From: Halobellus clavatus
GTDB taxonomy: Archaea; Halobacteriota; Halobacteria; Halobacteriales; Haloferacaceae
DNA: 64,000 bases
Assembly: GCF_900107195.1 (NCBI RefSeq)
Contig: NZ_FNPB01000001.1
Location: forward strand, 62,001 to 126,000
Reading direction: 5' to 3'
The translations under genes and the position numbers were made by a program. Positions 16,531 through 24,656 of the stretch are shown piece by piece (the first letter of the stretch is position 1; every line of letters starts with the position of its first letter). The notes beneath the pieces were generated by a model. The model searched no databases. It saw only the letters and a list, made by a program, of their open reading frames with translations, and had not been told where the DNA came from.

Positions 16531-17180
16531 TATCCGTTCCTCCCCGTGCCCGTGTGGGCCGATTCACCGTACTTCAGGACATAGAACGTGAAGATGATCG
16601 TGACGATGATCGCGAGGATCGTCGCCGCGCCGACCCAGTGGGCCTGGATCGGAACGCCGAAGCTGTGGAGTTCCTTCTCGCCGCCACCGCCGCCGGCGTT
16701 GGGGTTCTCGACGACTTCGATGGAGGCGACCATTCCAGCGGTCCGGTGCGGCTCACAGTAGTACTCGTAGGTCCCGAGCGTCTCGAACGTGTGCGTGTAC
16801 GTGAAGCCCGTGTTCTCGATCGTCTCGTGACCCTCCCAGTTCGCGCCTTCGGGCTGGCTCTCGACGACGATGTTGTGGTTGTCTGAATCCCAGACGAACT
16901 CGACCGTCGTGCCCGGTGCGATCTGGAGTGGTTCCTCGGTGCCCGGCTCGTAGACCAGCGACCCGCCGGGACCGACCGTCACGGTCTTCGTCGGCCCGCC
17001 GCCACCGCCGGATCCGCCCGAGGTACTCGTTCCCGTTCCGGTACCCATCCCGGTCCCGGTTTCCGTACCGGTCTCGGTGCCGCCGTCCGTCTCCTGGGCA
17101 GCGACGCTGCCGGCGGCAGCAGAGGCCGTCGTGGCAGCAGCAGGGACGCTTGCTGCTCGCAGAAAGTCCCGCCTCTTCAT
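16530..17180 (-). CDS. Halocyanin fused to a C-terminal membrane helix, first gene of the cytochrome b operon
   Basis: This is a 216-residue blue-copper protein. A twin-arginine-type start (MKRRDFLRAASVPAA) is followed by a low-complexity Gly/Thr/Glu linker (about 32-62) and a plastocyanin domain with ligands His (SDNHNIV) and Cys/His/Met (YYCEPHRTAGM). A Gly-rich linker and one membrane helix (WVGAATILAIIVTIIFTFYV) complete it. Its place at the head of the cytochrome b operon suggests it takes electrons from the b complex, where other organisms use a Rieske protein and cytochrome c/f. It shares a 95-residue core with the gene at 4608 (89 identical). Confidence 0.9.
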   Translation of the reverse strand: MKRRDFLRAASVPAAATTASAAAGSVAAQETDGGTETGTETGTGMGTGTGTSTSGGSGGGGGPTKTVTVGPGGSLVYEPGTEEPLQIAPGTTVEFVWDSDNHNIVVESQPEGANWEGHETIENTGFTYTHTFETLGTYEYYCEPHRTAGMVASIEVVENPNAGGGGGEKELHSFGVPIQAHWVGAATILAIIVTIIFTFYVLKYGESAHTGTGRNG

Positions 17181-17203
17181 ACAAGTCGGTCTCAGGATGG
17201 AAT

Positions 17204-17215
17204 GCGCTTAAACCC
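17204..17215 (-). promoter_or_regulatory. TATA box of the cytochrome b operon
   Basis: Minus-strand GGGTTTAAGCGC is centred about 30 bp upstream of the halocyanin ATG at 17180. It is the only good promoter-like site before the tightly packed run of genes down to 13.7 kb. Confidence 0.5.
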
Positions 17216-17240
17216 ACCGACTCCCCCGCCAGAAACGGAT

Positions 17241-18155
17241 CTACGCACCGGGGTCCTCGTCGGCTGTATCGGCGGTTCGGGGCGCTTCGGGGGCGTCCGT
17301 TTCACTCGGCGCCCCGCCGTCTGAGCCGCGTCCCTCGTCCGCTGCGGCCGCCATCTGTTCGGCGACGACGTCGGCCGGTTCCTCGCTCGCCGCGTCCAGC
17401 GTCTCGAGTCTGGCGCGGAACTCCTCGACGCGGAACCGATCCGAGAGTCGGGCGTTCGCGACGACCAGGAACAGGAAGAACCCGATTACCAGGAAGCCGA
17501 AGGACGCGATCGGCGCGACGATGGTGGAGAGTGACGGGAGTGCGAGCCAGGCGACGAGCAGCCCGACCCCGACGAGGAGTTGGACCCCAGCCACGATCTG
17601 GAGCATCAGGTTCCCGAACTCGCCGCTGCCCTCCGGGACGTCGTCGGGGTCTGGGAGCGACGCGTCCGCCGGCGCGTCCATCAGCTCGTAGTCGGCCATC
17701 GAACAGAGCGCCACCGTCGGTTTGACGTCTCGGAGGACGGTGCCTTCGCCCTCGACGCTCCCGTCCTTGTAGATGACCGCGTACCCCTCGTCTGAGTAGG
17801 CGATGACGCGGTCCTCGCCGTCGGTGACGCGTTCGACGACGGCGAAGATCTCGCGGATCGCGACCCGCGCGTTGAGTTCCTGTTCGACTCGGTCGAGGAG
17901 TTCCTCGCCGACGACCCACGTGCCCGGATCGAACGCGGCCTCCCACTCTTCGAGACTCATCTCGGCCATCTCCGCGGGGCCGAAGTTCTCGAAGTCGTAC
18001 GTCGCTTCGACCTCTTTGCGGAGCGCTTCGAGGTCGTCTGTCTCGGACGTGTCGCCGGCGGTATTTGTCGCGGCGGCGGCCTCGTCCGGTGGGTCGTCGG
18101 ACCGCGGGTCCGAGGGGCGGTCCGCCGCGGACGACTGTTCCGAGGACTCCGTCAT
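17241..18155 (-). CDS. Haloarchaeal protein with two membrane helices and acidic tails (DUF7319-like)
   Basis: This is a 304-residue protein. The first 45 residues and the last 45 are acidic, Ser/Ala/Asp-rich and probably disordered. A folded domain (about 45-160: EVEATYDFENFGPAEMAEM; WVVGEELLDRVEQELNARVA; RVIAYSDEGYAVIYKDGSVE) precedes two helices (about 180-205, LQIVAGVQLLVGVGLLVAWL, and 212-236, IVAPIASFGFLVIGFFLFLV). The family is unknown. It lies just upstream of the cytochrome b operon on the same strand, with 60 bases and a promoter between, so a shared role is possible but unproven. Confidence 0.65.
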   Translation of the reverse strand: MTESSEQSSAADRPSDPRSDDPPDEAAAATNTAGDTSETDDLEALRKEVEATYDFENFGPAEMAEMSLEEWEAAFDPGTWVVGEELLDRVEQELNARVAIREIFAVVERVTDGEDRVIAYSDEGYAVIYKDGSVEGEGTVLRDVKPTVALCSMADYELMDAPADASLPDPDDVPEGSGEFGNLMLQIVAGVQLLVGVGLLVAWLALPSLSTIVAPIASFGFLVIGFFLFLVVANARLSDRFRVEEFRARLETLDAASEEPADVVAEQMAAAADEGRGSDGGAPSETDAPEAPRTADTADEDPGA

Positions 18156-18269
18156 CGGTGGCGGTTGGAGCGGCAGACTCCTTAGGGTAACGGTTCCGCT
18201 ACCGGTGCGTGACGTCGCCGGCGACGTCGAGTCGGACGGTTTACACCCGGGGAGCCCCTAGCCGGACTG

Positions 18270-18752
18270 ATGGTATCCGACTCGGCCATCGCGACGCTCG
18301 CGGCGCTGATGGTCTCAGCGAGCCTCCCGTTCTACCTCTACGGCGCGTGGATTATGATCGACGCGGAAGTCGTGACCTGGGGCGTGCTGATGTACCATCT
18401 CAAGTTCATCGTCCCCGGGCTGGTGCTCAACACGATTCCGGTCGTGACGTGGATGCTCCCACGGATCCTGAATCAACTCGAGGGAGTCACCGTCCTGCAC
18501 GCGCTCTTGGGACTACAGGCGTACGCCCTGCTGGCGTTCGCCCTGACCGGCATCGTGCGAATTCTGCAGGTGAAACGGGAGGCGGACCTCTACGACGAAC
18601 CGGGAAAGGCAGTCGACATCGACGAACTCCACCCCAATATGAGCGCGTGGCGGGGTCGACTCCGAGTCGGCGTCTTCGGGTACGTGCTCTTCTGGTTTCT
18701 GGCGTGGGTGCTCGGCCTCTATCGCTACGTCGGTCGGTACGTGCTGGGCTGA
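18270..18752 (+). CDS. Polytopic membrane protein (DUF7321-like)
   Basis: This is a 160-residue protein with four likely helices at about 5-25, 34-56 (GVLMYHLKFIVPGLVLNTIP), 72-95 and 132-152 (VFGYVLFWFLAWVLGLYRYV). Histidines lie at the helix boundaries (MYHLKF; TVLHALLGLQAY), similar in spacing to small haem- or quinone-associated membrane proteins, but that is speculative. It is divergent from the DUF7319-like gene and carries its own TATA-like GGTTTACACC near 18238. Confidence 0.65.
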   Translation: MVSDSAIATLAALMVSASLPFYLYGAWIMIDAEVVTWGVLMYHLKFIVPGLVLNTIPVVTWMLPRILNQLEGVTVLHALLGLQAYALLAFALTGIVRILQVKREADLYDEPGKAVDIDELHPNMSAWRGRLRVGVFGYVLFWFLAWVLGLYRYVGRYVLG

Positions 18753-18792
18753 GGTGACGCCGCCGGGGCGCGTCGAGCCGGACCGGAAGCGC

Positions 18793-19479
18793 TCACTCCC
18801 ACGACTCGCCCGACGCGAGATCGACGTCGCTGTCCAGTTTCGAGGACGGACAGACGTCCTCGAGGACGCACTCGCCGCAGTCGGGGTTACGCGCGGTGCA
18901 GACGGCGCGCCCGTGACTGATGAACAGGTGAGTCGACTGCTGCCAGTCCGATTCGGGGAGTAGGTCCATCAGTTCCGTCTCGATGGCCTCGGGCCGTTCT
19001 TCCTCGGTGATCCCGAGCCGGCGCGTGATTCGCTGGACGTGCGTGTCGACGACAACGCCTTCGACGACGTCGTGACCGTGTTGGAGGACGACGTTGGCCG
19101 TCTTGCGGCCGACGCCCGAGAGGTCAGTGAGCGCCGTCATCGTGTCCGGAACCTCGCCGTCGTGCTCGGCTTCGAGCGTTTCGCCGATCGATTGCAGGTA
19201 GCCGGCCTTGTTGTTGTGGAACGTGATACCGTAGATGTTCTCCGCGAGTTCCGCTTCGTCGGCAGCGGCGTAGTCGGCCGCAGTCTGGTACTTCTCGAAG
19301 AGATCCTCGGTGACGTCGTTGACCCGCTCGTCGGTGCACTGTGCCGAGAGGACGACGGCGACGAGCAGTTCGAGCCTGTTGGTGAAGTGCAGCGAGATCG
19401 TCGAGTCGGGATACGCCTCAGCGAGGCGGTCGAGTACCTCCGCGGCCTGGTCGTCGCGAGTATCGAGCGGCGTGCCCAT
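18793..19479 (-). CDS. nth: Endonuclease III (DNA glycosylase/AP lyase)
   Basis: This is a 228-residue base-excision repair enzyme that removes oxidised pyrimidines and nicks the AP site. The helix-hairpin-helix LSGVGRKTANVVL contains the catalytic Lys (about 126), and the G/P-D loop VVVDTHVQR contains the catalytic Asp (about 145). The [4Fe-4S] loop with Cys spacing 6-2-5 is visible in CTARNPDCGECVLEDVC near the C-terminus. The length is normal for the family. It is downstream of rad50 on the same strand (66 bases apart), in a repair-rich block. Confidence 0.95.
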   Translation of the reverse strand: MGTPLDTRDDQAAEVLDRLAEAYPDSTISLHFTNRLELLVAVVLSAQCTDERVNDVTEDLFEKYQTAADYAAADEAELAENIYGITFHNNKAGYLQSIGETLEAEHDGEVPDTMTALTDLSGVGRKTANVVLQHGHDVVEGVVVDTHVQRITRRLGITEEERPEAIETELMDLLPESDWQQSTHLFISHGRAVCTARNPDCGECVLEDVCPSSKLDSDVDLASGESWE

Positions 19480-19545
19480 ATCTGTGTCTCACGGGCGCCG
19501 GTGTTGAGTGATTCGGCCGCGGTTCGGCGAGCACGGACCGGTGCC

Positions 19546-22242
19546 TCAGTCGTCGGACTCGGCAGTCACCGCCGCCAGCGACGCCTCGCCGACGCGATCG
19601 ACGGACGATCGGTTGCTCGTGGGATCTTTCTCCACGGTGACGAGGTCGTCGGCGGCCGCGACGAGTTCGTCGTCGTGGCTCACGATCAGGATTTGGTTCA
19701 CGCCGAGGCGCCGCATCTCCTCGACGAGGTCGACGAGCCGCGAGACGTGCCCCGAGTCGAGGAAGACCGTCGGCTCGTCGAGGATCAGCGGCGGCATCGG
19801 TGCCGATCCCTCGATCCCCTCCGCGAGCAACCGATAGATCGCACACCGCAGCGAGAGGTTGAACAGCGCGCGCTCGCCCCCGGAGAGTTGCTCGGGTTCG
19901 AGCGCGGTGCCGTCCTTCTGGAACACCGTGAGGTCGTACTCGTCGTCGAGTCGGATCCGCGAGTAGGCGTCGTTGCCGTACACCAACTCGAACGTCTCGT
20001 TGAGCATCCGTTCGAGCGTCTCGACGTTCCGCCGACGGAGTTCGGCTCTGAGGTCGCCGTAGGTGGTTTCGAGCGTCGACACCTCCTCGTGGAGCGACGC
20101 TAAGCGCTCGACGCGCTCGCGGATCCGATCGCGGTCTTCGCGAAGCGACTCCAACTGTTCGATCGATCCGCGGACGCCGCCGATCTCGTTCTGGAGTTCG
20201 TCTCGGCGTTCGCGGAGTTCACGCAGTTTCGTCTCGACGTCGTCGAGGTAGGACGCCGCCTCGCGCTTGTTCTCGCGGGCCGTCTGGATCCGCGATTCGT
20301 CGATCTCCGCGGCGAGTTCGTCCCGGCGCTCGCGCTTCTCCCGGAGATACTCCCGCCGCTCGTCGTTGCGGTCGGCGATCGTCTCTCGACGCTCCCGGAG
20401 TCGGTCGATCTCCGATTCGGCGTCAGCGATCCGTTCTCGAAGGTCCTCGACGCGATCGAGTCGGTCCCGTGCCGACTCGATCCGCTCCAATTCGGCCTCC
20501 AGGTCGGCGACGCGCTCGCTGGCCTCGGTCGCGGCGTCGGCTTGCGCCTCCGCGGCGTCGCGCTTCTCCTCGGCCTCGGCCTCGAACTCCGCGGCGTCCT
20601 CGCGGTGCGACGACGCCTCCGCGCGACGCTCCTCGGCGGTCGATTCGGCGTCTGCCACGCTCTCGTCGAGCAACGACCGCCGCTCTTCGAGATTGGCGAG
20701 TCGGGTTTCCGCCTCCGCCAGCGACGTTGCCGTCTCCAGTTCCGATTCGAGCGCGTCGCGACGCTCCTGTAGCGCTTCGAGATCGCCCTGGAGTTCCGTG
20801 ATCCGCGCTTCGTACTCGCCGATGGCGTCGACGTGGGGCGAGCCGTCGACCGGCTGTCCGCACTCGGGACACTTGCCCGCCTGGCGGAGCGACTCGGCCT
20901 CTTCGAGGCGATCGCGGACCGTCTGCAGTTCCGCACGCGCGTCGGCGAGTTCGTCGCGGACGTCGTCGAGGTCCGACTGGATCGAGTCTCGGTGGGCCGC
21001 CGCCGAACCCGGATCGACCGGGGCCTCGCCGAACCGCTCGCGAATGGACGCGATCTCGGAGTCGACCTCGTCGCGTTCGCTCGCTCGGTTCTCGGCGCGA
21101 GCCTCGGCGTCTTCGGCGGACGACTCCGCATCAGTCGCTCGGTCGCGCGCCTCCTCCGCGCGCGAATCGAACTCTTCGGCTCGCTCGCGAAGCTTCTCGG
21201 CCTGATTCGAGAGCATCGTCTGGCGCTGGCGCGCTTGCTGCAGGTCGTCGCGGACCGACGACTCCTCGGCGTCGAGCGCGTCGCGACGATCTTCGAGTGC
21301 GTCGGTGTCGACCCCACTGGCTCCCCCGTCCAGCGCCGTCTCGGCGACCACGTCGTCGAGCGTTGCGTCCAGTTCGTCGATCGCCTCGCGCGTCTCGACG
21401 ATCTCGTCGCGGAGGTTCTCGCGGGTCGATTCGTCGGACTCGATCGTCTCTTCGAGTTTCGCGATGTCGGATTCGAGCGACTCGATCTCGGATTTCGTCT
21501 CCTCGTAGTCGCCCAGGATCTCCTTCGCATCTGCGAGCGTCTCCTCGGCGCGGTCCCGGTTCTCCTCGAAGCGTTCGATCTCGTCGTCGACCGTCGAGAG
21601 TTCGGTTTCGAGGTCGTTCAGCCGGTCGTGCAGCCCCGCCTCCTCTTTCGCTTCGATCCGAGACTCCCGATCGGAGAGGAGTTCGCGCTTCCGGTTCAGC
21701 ACGTCTTCGACGCCGAGGCGCGCCTGGCCCGCTCGCTCGCGGTACGCCTCGAGCTTGCCGAGTTGGAGGAGGTCGTCGATGGTATCCTGTCGCTGCGCCG
21801 GCGTCGCGTTGATGAGTTTGTTCACCTCGCCCTGCCGGACGTACGCGCAGTTGACGAACGCCTCGGCGTCCATCCGCAGGAGGCCGGCCACGAACTCGCG
21901 GACGTCGGTCGCGCCGTCGATCTCGACGTCCGGGCCCGAGAGCGTGCAGGCCGCCGTCTGCATCCGGTCCCCGGTGCGCCGGAGGCGACGCTCGATCCGG
22001 TAGGTCTCGCCCTCGTGGACGAACGAGAGCGTCACCTCGGCCTCGTCCTCGCCGGTCGTCACGACGTCGTCGAGCGTCTCGTCGAGGGCCCGGGCGCCGT
22101 AGAGGGCGAAGAAACACGCTTCGAGCAGCGACGACTTGCCGCTGCCGTTGAGCCCGTGGATGACGGTGACGCCGTCCCGAAGGTCGAGGTCGGCGTCGGC
22201 GTACGGCTTGAAGTTCTGCAGCGAGATTCGCTGAAAGCGCAT
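19546..22242 (-). CDS. rad50: DNA double-strand-break repair ATPase Rad50
   Basis: This is an 898-residue SMC-like ATPase that partners Mre11 in end processing. Walker A is GLNGSGKSS (about 30-38) and Q-loop RQGEVNKLI is about 140. Long coiled coils rich in Glu/Arg run from about 160 to 440 and 480 to 730, around the zinc-hook KCPECGQP (Cys 458 and 461), which dimerises molecules. The C-terminal lobe has the signature [13 protein letters not shown] (about 785), Walker [14 protein letters not shown] and the switch His region IVSHDDEL. The start codon abuts the mre11 stop directly, so the two are one operon. Confidence 0.97.
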   Translation of the reverse strand: MRFQRISLQNFKPYADADLDLRDGVTVIHGLNGSGKSSLLEACFFALYGARALDETLDDVVTTGEDEAEVTLSFVHEGETYRIERRLRRTGDRMQTAACTLSGPDVEIDGATDVREFVAGLLRMDAEAFVNCAYVRQGEVNKLINATPAQRQDTIDDLLQLGKLEAYRERAGQARLGVEDVLNRKRELLSDRESRIEAKEEAGLHDRLNDLETELSTVDDEIERFEENRDRAEETLADAKEILGDYEETKSEIESLESDIAKLEETIESDESTRENLRDEIVETREAIDELDATLDDVVAETALDGGASGVDTDALEDRRDALDAEESSVRDDLQQARQRQTMLSNQAEKLRERAEEFDSRAEEARDRATDAESSAEDAEARAENRASERDEVDSEIASIRERFGEAPVDPGSAAAHRDSIQSDLDDVRDELADARAELQTVRDRLEEAESLRQAGKCPECGQPVDGSPHVDAIGEYEARITELQGDLEALQERRDALESELETATSLAEAETRLANLEERRSLLDESVADAESTAEERRAEASSHREDAAEFEAEAEEKRDAAEAQADAATEASERVADLEAELERIESARDRLDRVEDLRERIADAESEIDRLRERRETIADRNDERREYLREKRERRDELAAEIDESRIQTARENKREAASYLDDVETKLRELRERRDELQNEIGGVRGSIEQLESLREDRDRIRERVERLASLHEEVSTLETTYGDLRAELRRRNVETLERMLNETFELVYGNDAYSRIRLDDEYDLTVFQKDGTALEPEQLSGGERALFNLSLRCAIYRLLAEGIEGSAPMPPLILDEPTVFLDSGHVSRLVDLVEEMRRLGVNQILIVSHDDELVAAADDLVTVEKDPTSNRSSVDRVGEASLAAVTAESDD

Positions 22243-23667
22243 CTAGAAGTCCTCCATCGTGACCTGGGTGTCCGCCGGCGTCGTCTCGTCGGTCGCAGAG
22301 CCGGGGGCATCGTCCGTCTCGTTCGCGTCCGCCGTTTCGTCTTCGTCGTTCAGGCCTTCTGGTTCGTCGGCGTCGTTCGCGTCCGCCGTTTCGTCTTCGT
22401 CGGTCGTTTCCTCCGTCTCGTCAGCGTCGTTCGCGCCCTCAATTTCGTCTTCGTCGTCCGCGTCGTCCAGTTCGTCAGTGTCGACGGCGTGGTCTGCCGC
22501 ATCGGTCGCCGTCGACTCCCCGACGTCGTCAGCGGAATCGTCCGCCGACGGGTCGGCCGCCGGCGCGAAGGCGTCGGCGTCGTCTTCCAGCAGTTCCGAG
22601 ACATGGGACTCGACGGTCTCGCGGACGGTGGTGTCGGGAATGCCGTCCGCGCGGATGGTGCCCTCAACGTCGAGGGCGGCCGCGGAGAGGCCGAGTTCGC
22701 GGACGCGCTCGTCGACCGCGGCGTCGGGATCGGCGAAGGAGACGTCGATACTCGCCTCGTGGTCCTGCTCGCGGCGGTCCGTGACGCGCGCAATGAGCGC
22801 GCCTCGCTCGGTGAGCGCCTCCTCGACGGCTGCGGGCGTCACCGGATCGCCCGCGCCCGTCACCTCGACGACGACGACCGCGTCGGTGACGTCGCGCTGT
22901 CGCAGTTGCTCGTGGACGCGCTCGACGCCCTCGTCCTCGGCCAACTCCACGGACACGAAGACGAAGGGCCGGGTGTCGAGCGTTCGCCGGCGGACGTCCA
23001 CCGACTCGTCGAACGTCACGAGGTTGTACCCGCGGGGCTCCTCCTCGGCGGCGCTGGCTCGCTCGGTGGACCCACAGTAGGTCACCCAGGTGTCGTCGAC
23101 GACCTCGGTGCCGGGCGCGTGGTTGTCGCCCAGGAGGAGCGCGTCGAAGTCGACGTTCGACTGTTCGAGGACCGTTTCGGTCTCCCAGTTGGCGTGTGCG
23201 AACGGGGTGAACAACCCGTGACCGACCAGTACCGCGTGCGCCGCGTCGTGGGCCTGGAAGTCGTAGTCGAGGTCCGCACGTCGCGACTTCGGGACGTGAT
23301 CGAGTCCGTAAAACGCGGTATCGCCGACGGTTCGGGGCGCGTCGCCGAGGCGTTCGGCGAGATCGAGGTTCTCGAAGAGATCCAGCCACTGACCGCCGCG
23401 CGTGGCCTCGTGATTGCCGACGACCGCGAGGAAGGGGACGTCGGCGTCCCGAAGGCGGCGGAGGACGCGGATCGTCCCCAGGAGGTCCCGCAGGTCCGGG
23501 CGGCGGTCGTGGAAGAGGTCGCCCGCGTGGACGACGGCGTCCACATCGGTCTCGATGGCGTCGTCGATCACCTGCTCGAAGGCGTCGAGGAAGTCCGCGC
23601 GACGCTCGGGGGAGTGGTACTGCTGGTACCCCAGGTGGGTGTCGCCGGTGTGGATCACCCGTGTCAT
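22243..23667 (-). CDS. mre11: DNA double-strand-break repair nuclease Mre11
   Basis: This is a 474-residue Mn-dependent phosphoesterase-fold nuclease. Metal-site motifs appear in order: GDTHLGY (D/H near residue 10), VVHAGDLFHDRRP, VVGNHEATRG, VLVGHGLF and LLLGDNHAPG. The cap domain follows to about residue 390. The C-terminal 85 residues are extremely acidic and include three tandem 18-residue repeats of the type DEDETADANDADEPEGLN, ending in VTMEDF. The frame is open upstream, but ATG 23667 (MTRVIHTGDTHLGY) is the family start and lies 29 bp from a TATA-like box. Confidence 0.96.
   Translation of the reverse strand: MTRVIHTGDTHLGYQQYHSPERRADFLDAFEQVIDDAIETDVDAVVHAGDLFHDRRPDLRDLLGTIRVLRRLRDADVPFLAVVGNHEATRGGQWLDLFENLDLAERLGDAPRTVGDTAFYGLDHVPKSRRADLDYDFQAHDAAHAVLVGHGLFTPFAHANWETETVLEQSNVDFDALLLGDNHAPGTEVVDDTWVTYCGSTERASAAEEEPRGYNLVTFDESVDVRRRTLDTRPFVFVSVELAEDEGVERVHEQLRQRDVTDAVVVVEVTGAGDPVTPAAVEEALTERGALIARVTDRREQDHEASIDVSFADPDAAVDERVRELGLSAAALDVEGTIRADGIPDTTVRETVESHVSELLEDDADAFAPAADPSADDSADDVGESTATDAADHAVDTDELDDADDEDEIEGANDADETEETTDEDETADANDADEPEGLNDEDETADANETDDAPGSATDETTPADTQVTMEDF
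22319..22456. repeat. 54-bp tandem repeats inside mre11
   Basis: A 30-bp block recurs exactly at 22319-22348 and 22373-22402 and in diverged form at 22427-22456, a period of 54 bp (18 codons). It encodes the acidic units DEDEIEGANDADETEETT, DEDETADANDADEPEGLN and DEDETADANETDDAPGSA near the Mre11 C-terminus. Confidence 0.85.
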
Positions 23668-23690
23668 CTGCGCGGATCTTGTGCGGTGGT

Positions 23691-23703
23691 TCCTAAAACG
23701 ATT
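23691..23703 (-). promoter_or_regulatory. TATA box of mre11-rad50
   Basis: Minus-strand AATCGTTTTAGGA is centred about 29 bp from ATG 23667. It fits a leaderless transcript for the mre11-rad50 pair. Confidence 0.5.
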
Positions 23704-23754
23704 CCGCGACCGGAGTGGAAGTGGTCGCCCCGGAGCCGGCGCATAGGCGGTCAC

Positions 23755-24126
23755 TCAATCGCTGGCCTGCCCGACGGCCGGTGACGACTGAGAATCAGTT
23801 CGCGCGTCGAGCAACGCCGTCTGGAGTCGTCGGAGCGTCCGGCGGGCCGCCCGGCCGCGACGCGCGAGGTCGTCGTCGTGGTCATCCGAGGAGCGCTCGG
23901 TCGCGGCGGCATCGACCGCGCGATCGAGAGCCGCGAGGCGGCCGTCGGCCAGGTACGCCGACGCGCGCTGCGCACAGGTCGTCGCCGCCTCTGCTTCCGC
24001 GATCGCCCGTGCTGCGGCGTCGACGGCGACGACATCGGCTGGGCTGCTGCGCGGCGCTGTGCCGTCTGCCAGCGCACGAAGCGAACGCCGAACCGCGTGA
24101 GCGGACGGTGCGGGGGTGTTCGACAT
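23755..24126 (-). CDS. Conserved hypothetical helical protein upstream of mre11
   Basis: This is a 123-residue Ala/Arg/Asp-rich protein predicted to be all-helical, without cysteines or membrane segments. Segments such as HAVRRSLRALADG, AVDAAARAIAEAEAATTCAQ and GRAARRTLRRLQTALLDART look amphipathic. The family is not recognised. The position 87 bases upstream of mre11, on the same strand, is a context I recall in other haloarchaea, so it may be related to repair, but that is inference only. The TATA-like box of mre11 lies between the two genes. Confidence 0.6.
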   Translation of the reverse strand: MSNTPAPSAHAVRRSLRALADGTAPRSSPADVVAVDAAARAIAEAEAATTCAQRASAYLADGRLAALDRAVDAAATERSSDDHDDDLARRGRAARRTLRRLQTALLDARTDSQSSPAVGQASD

Positions 24127-24189
24127 ATCCCCTCTGGCTCCCGATCCGGGAAGAACGTTCGGACGAGTCGGTGAGCCGGAGTGCGTCCG

Positions 24190-24453
24190 TCAGATAGCCA
24201 GCGTGTAGAGCCGTTTGCGCGCGTCGGTGAACGAGAACCGCGAATCGACGACGTCGGCGTCCTCGAGTCGGGAGAGGGCGTAGCGGACCGTCCGCGGCGG
24301 AAGCAGCGTCTCCTCGGCGAGTTGGCTCTGCGTCAGCGTGTCGTTGTAGTCGAGGACCTTCGCCACCAACTTCGCACTCGGCGGCATCTCGCGCACCGGG
24401 TCCCAGCGATCTGTCGACTCTTCGTCCGGAGCGACTGCCTCGGTGGTACTCAT
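24190..24453 (-). CDS. Winged-helix transcriptional regulator (MarR-like)
   Basis: This is an 87-residue single-domain DNA-binding protein. After a short acidic start comes a helix (PSAKLVAKVLDYNDT), then the helix-turn-helix TQSQLAEETLLPPRTVRYALSR (split over about 44-65) and a two-strand wing (VVDSRFSFTDARKRLYTL). No ligand domain is present. The small size and high conservation suggest a general regulator. I take ATG 24453 as start because an AT-rich box (about 24481-24493, minus strand) lies about 33 bp upstream. A further in-frame ATG is only 15 bases away. Confidence 0.8.
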   Translation of the reverse strand: MSTTEAVAPDEESTDRWDPVREMPPSAKLVAKVLDYNDTLTQSQLAEETLLPPRTVRYALSRLEDADVVDSRFSFTDARKRLYTLAI

Positions 24454-24480
24454 TCGTACTCGATACACGGTAATGTAGAC

Positions 24481-24493
24481 AGATAATATTTGC
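24481..24493 (-). promoter_or_regulatory. TATA-like box of the winged-helix regulator gene
   Basis: The minus-strand CAAATATTATCT is the strongest AT-rich element of the 203-base divergent region 24454-24656. The rest of that region is also AT-rich (CATAAGCCGG near 24536; TTGTTGAATAACT near 24557) and presumably contains the promoter of the plus-strand FAD gene. Confidence 0.45.
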
Positions 24494-24656
24494 TGTATGT
24501 TCTTATTACCCGTATGAATACCACTTTCGGAAATGCATAAGCCGGTGCTTTCCTATTGTTGAATAACTGCGTGGGGGTGATCGATACGATGTGCGGGCGA
24601 CACCGATCGGAGCGAAACAGGGCACAGCGGCTTCGCCGACGGCCGGAGAGACTGAG

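Noticed and set aside
20833-23784. Plus-strand open frame of 983 codons across rad50/mre11
   Set aside because: Both rad50 and mre11 are unambiguous on the minus strand with all motifs intact. The long antisense frame follows from their codon bias.
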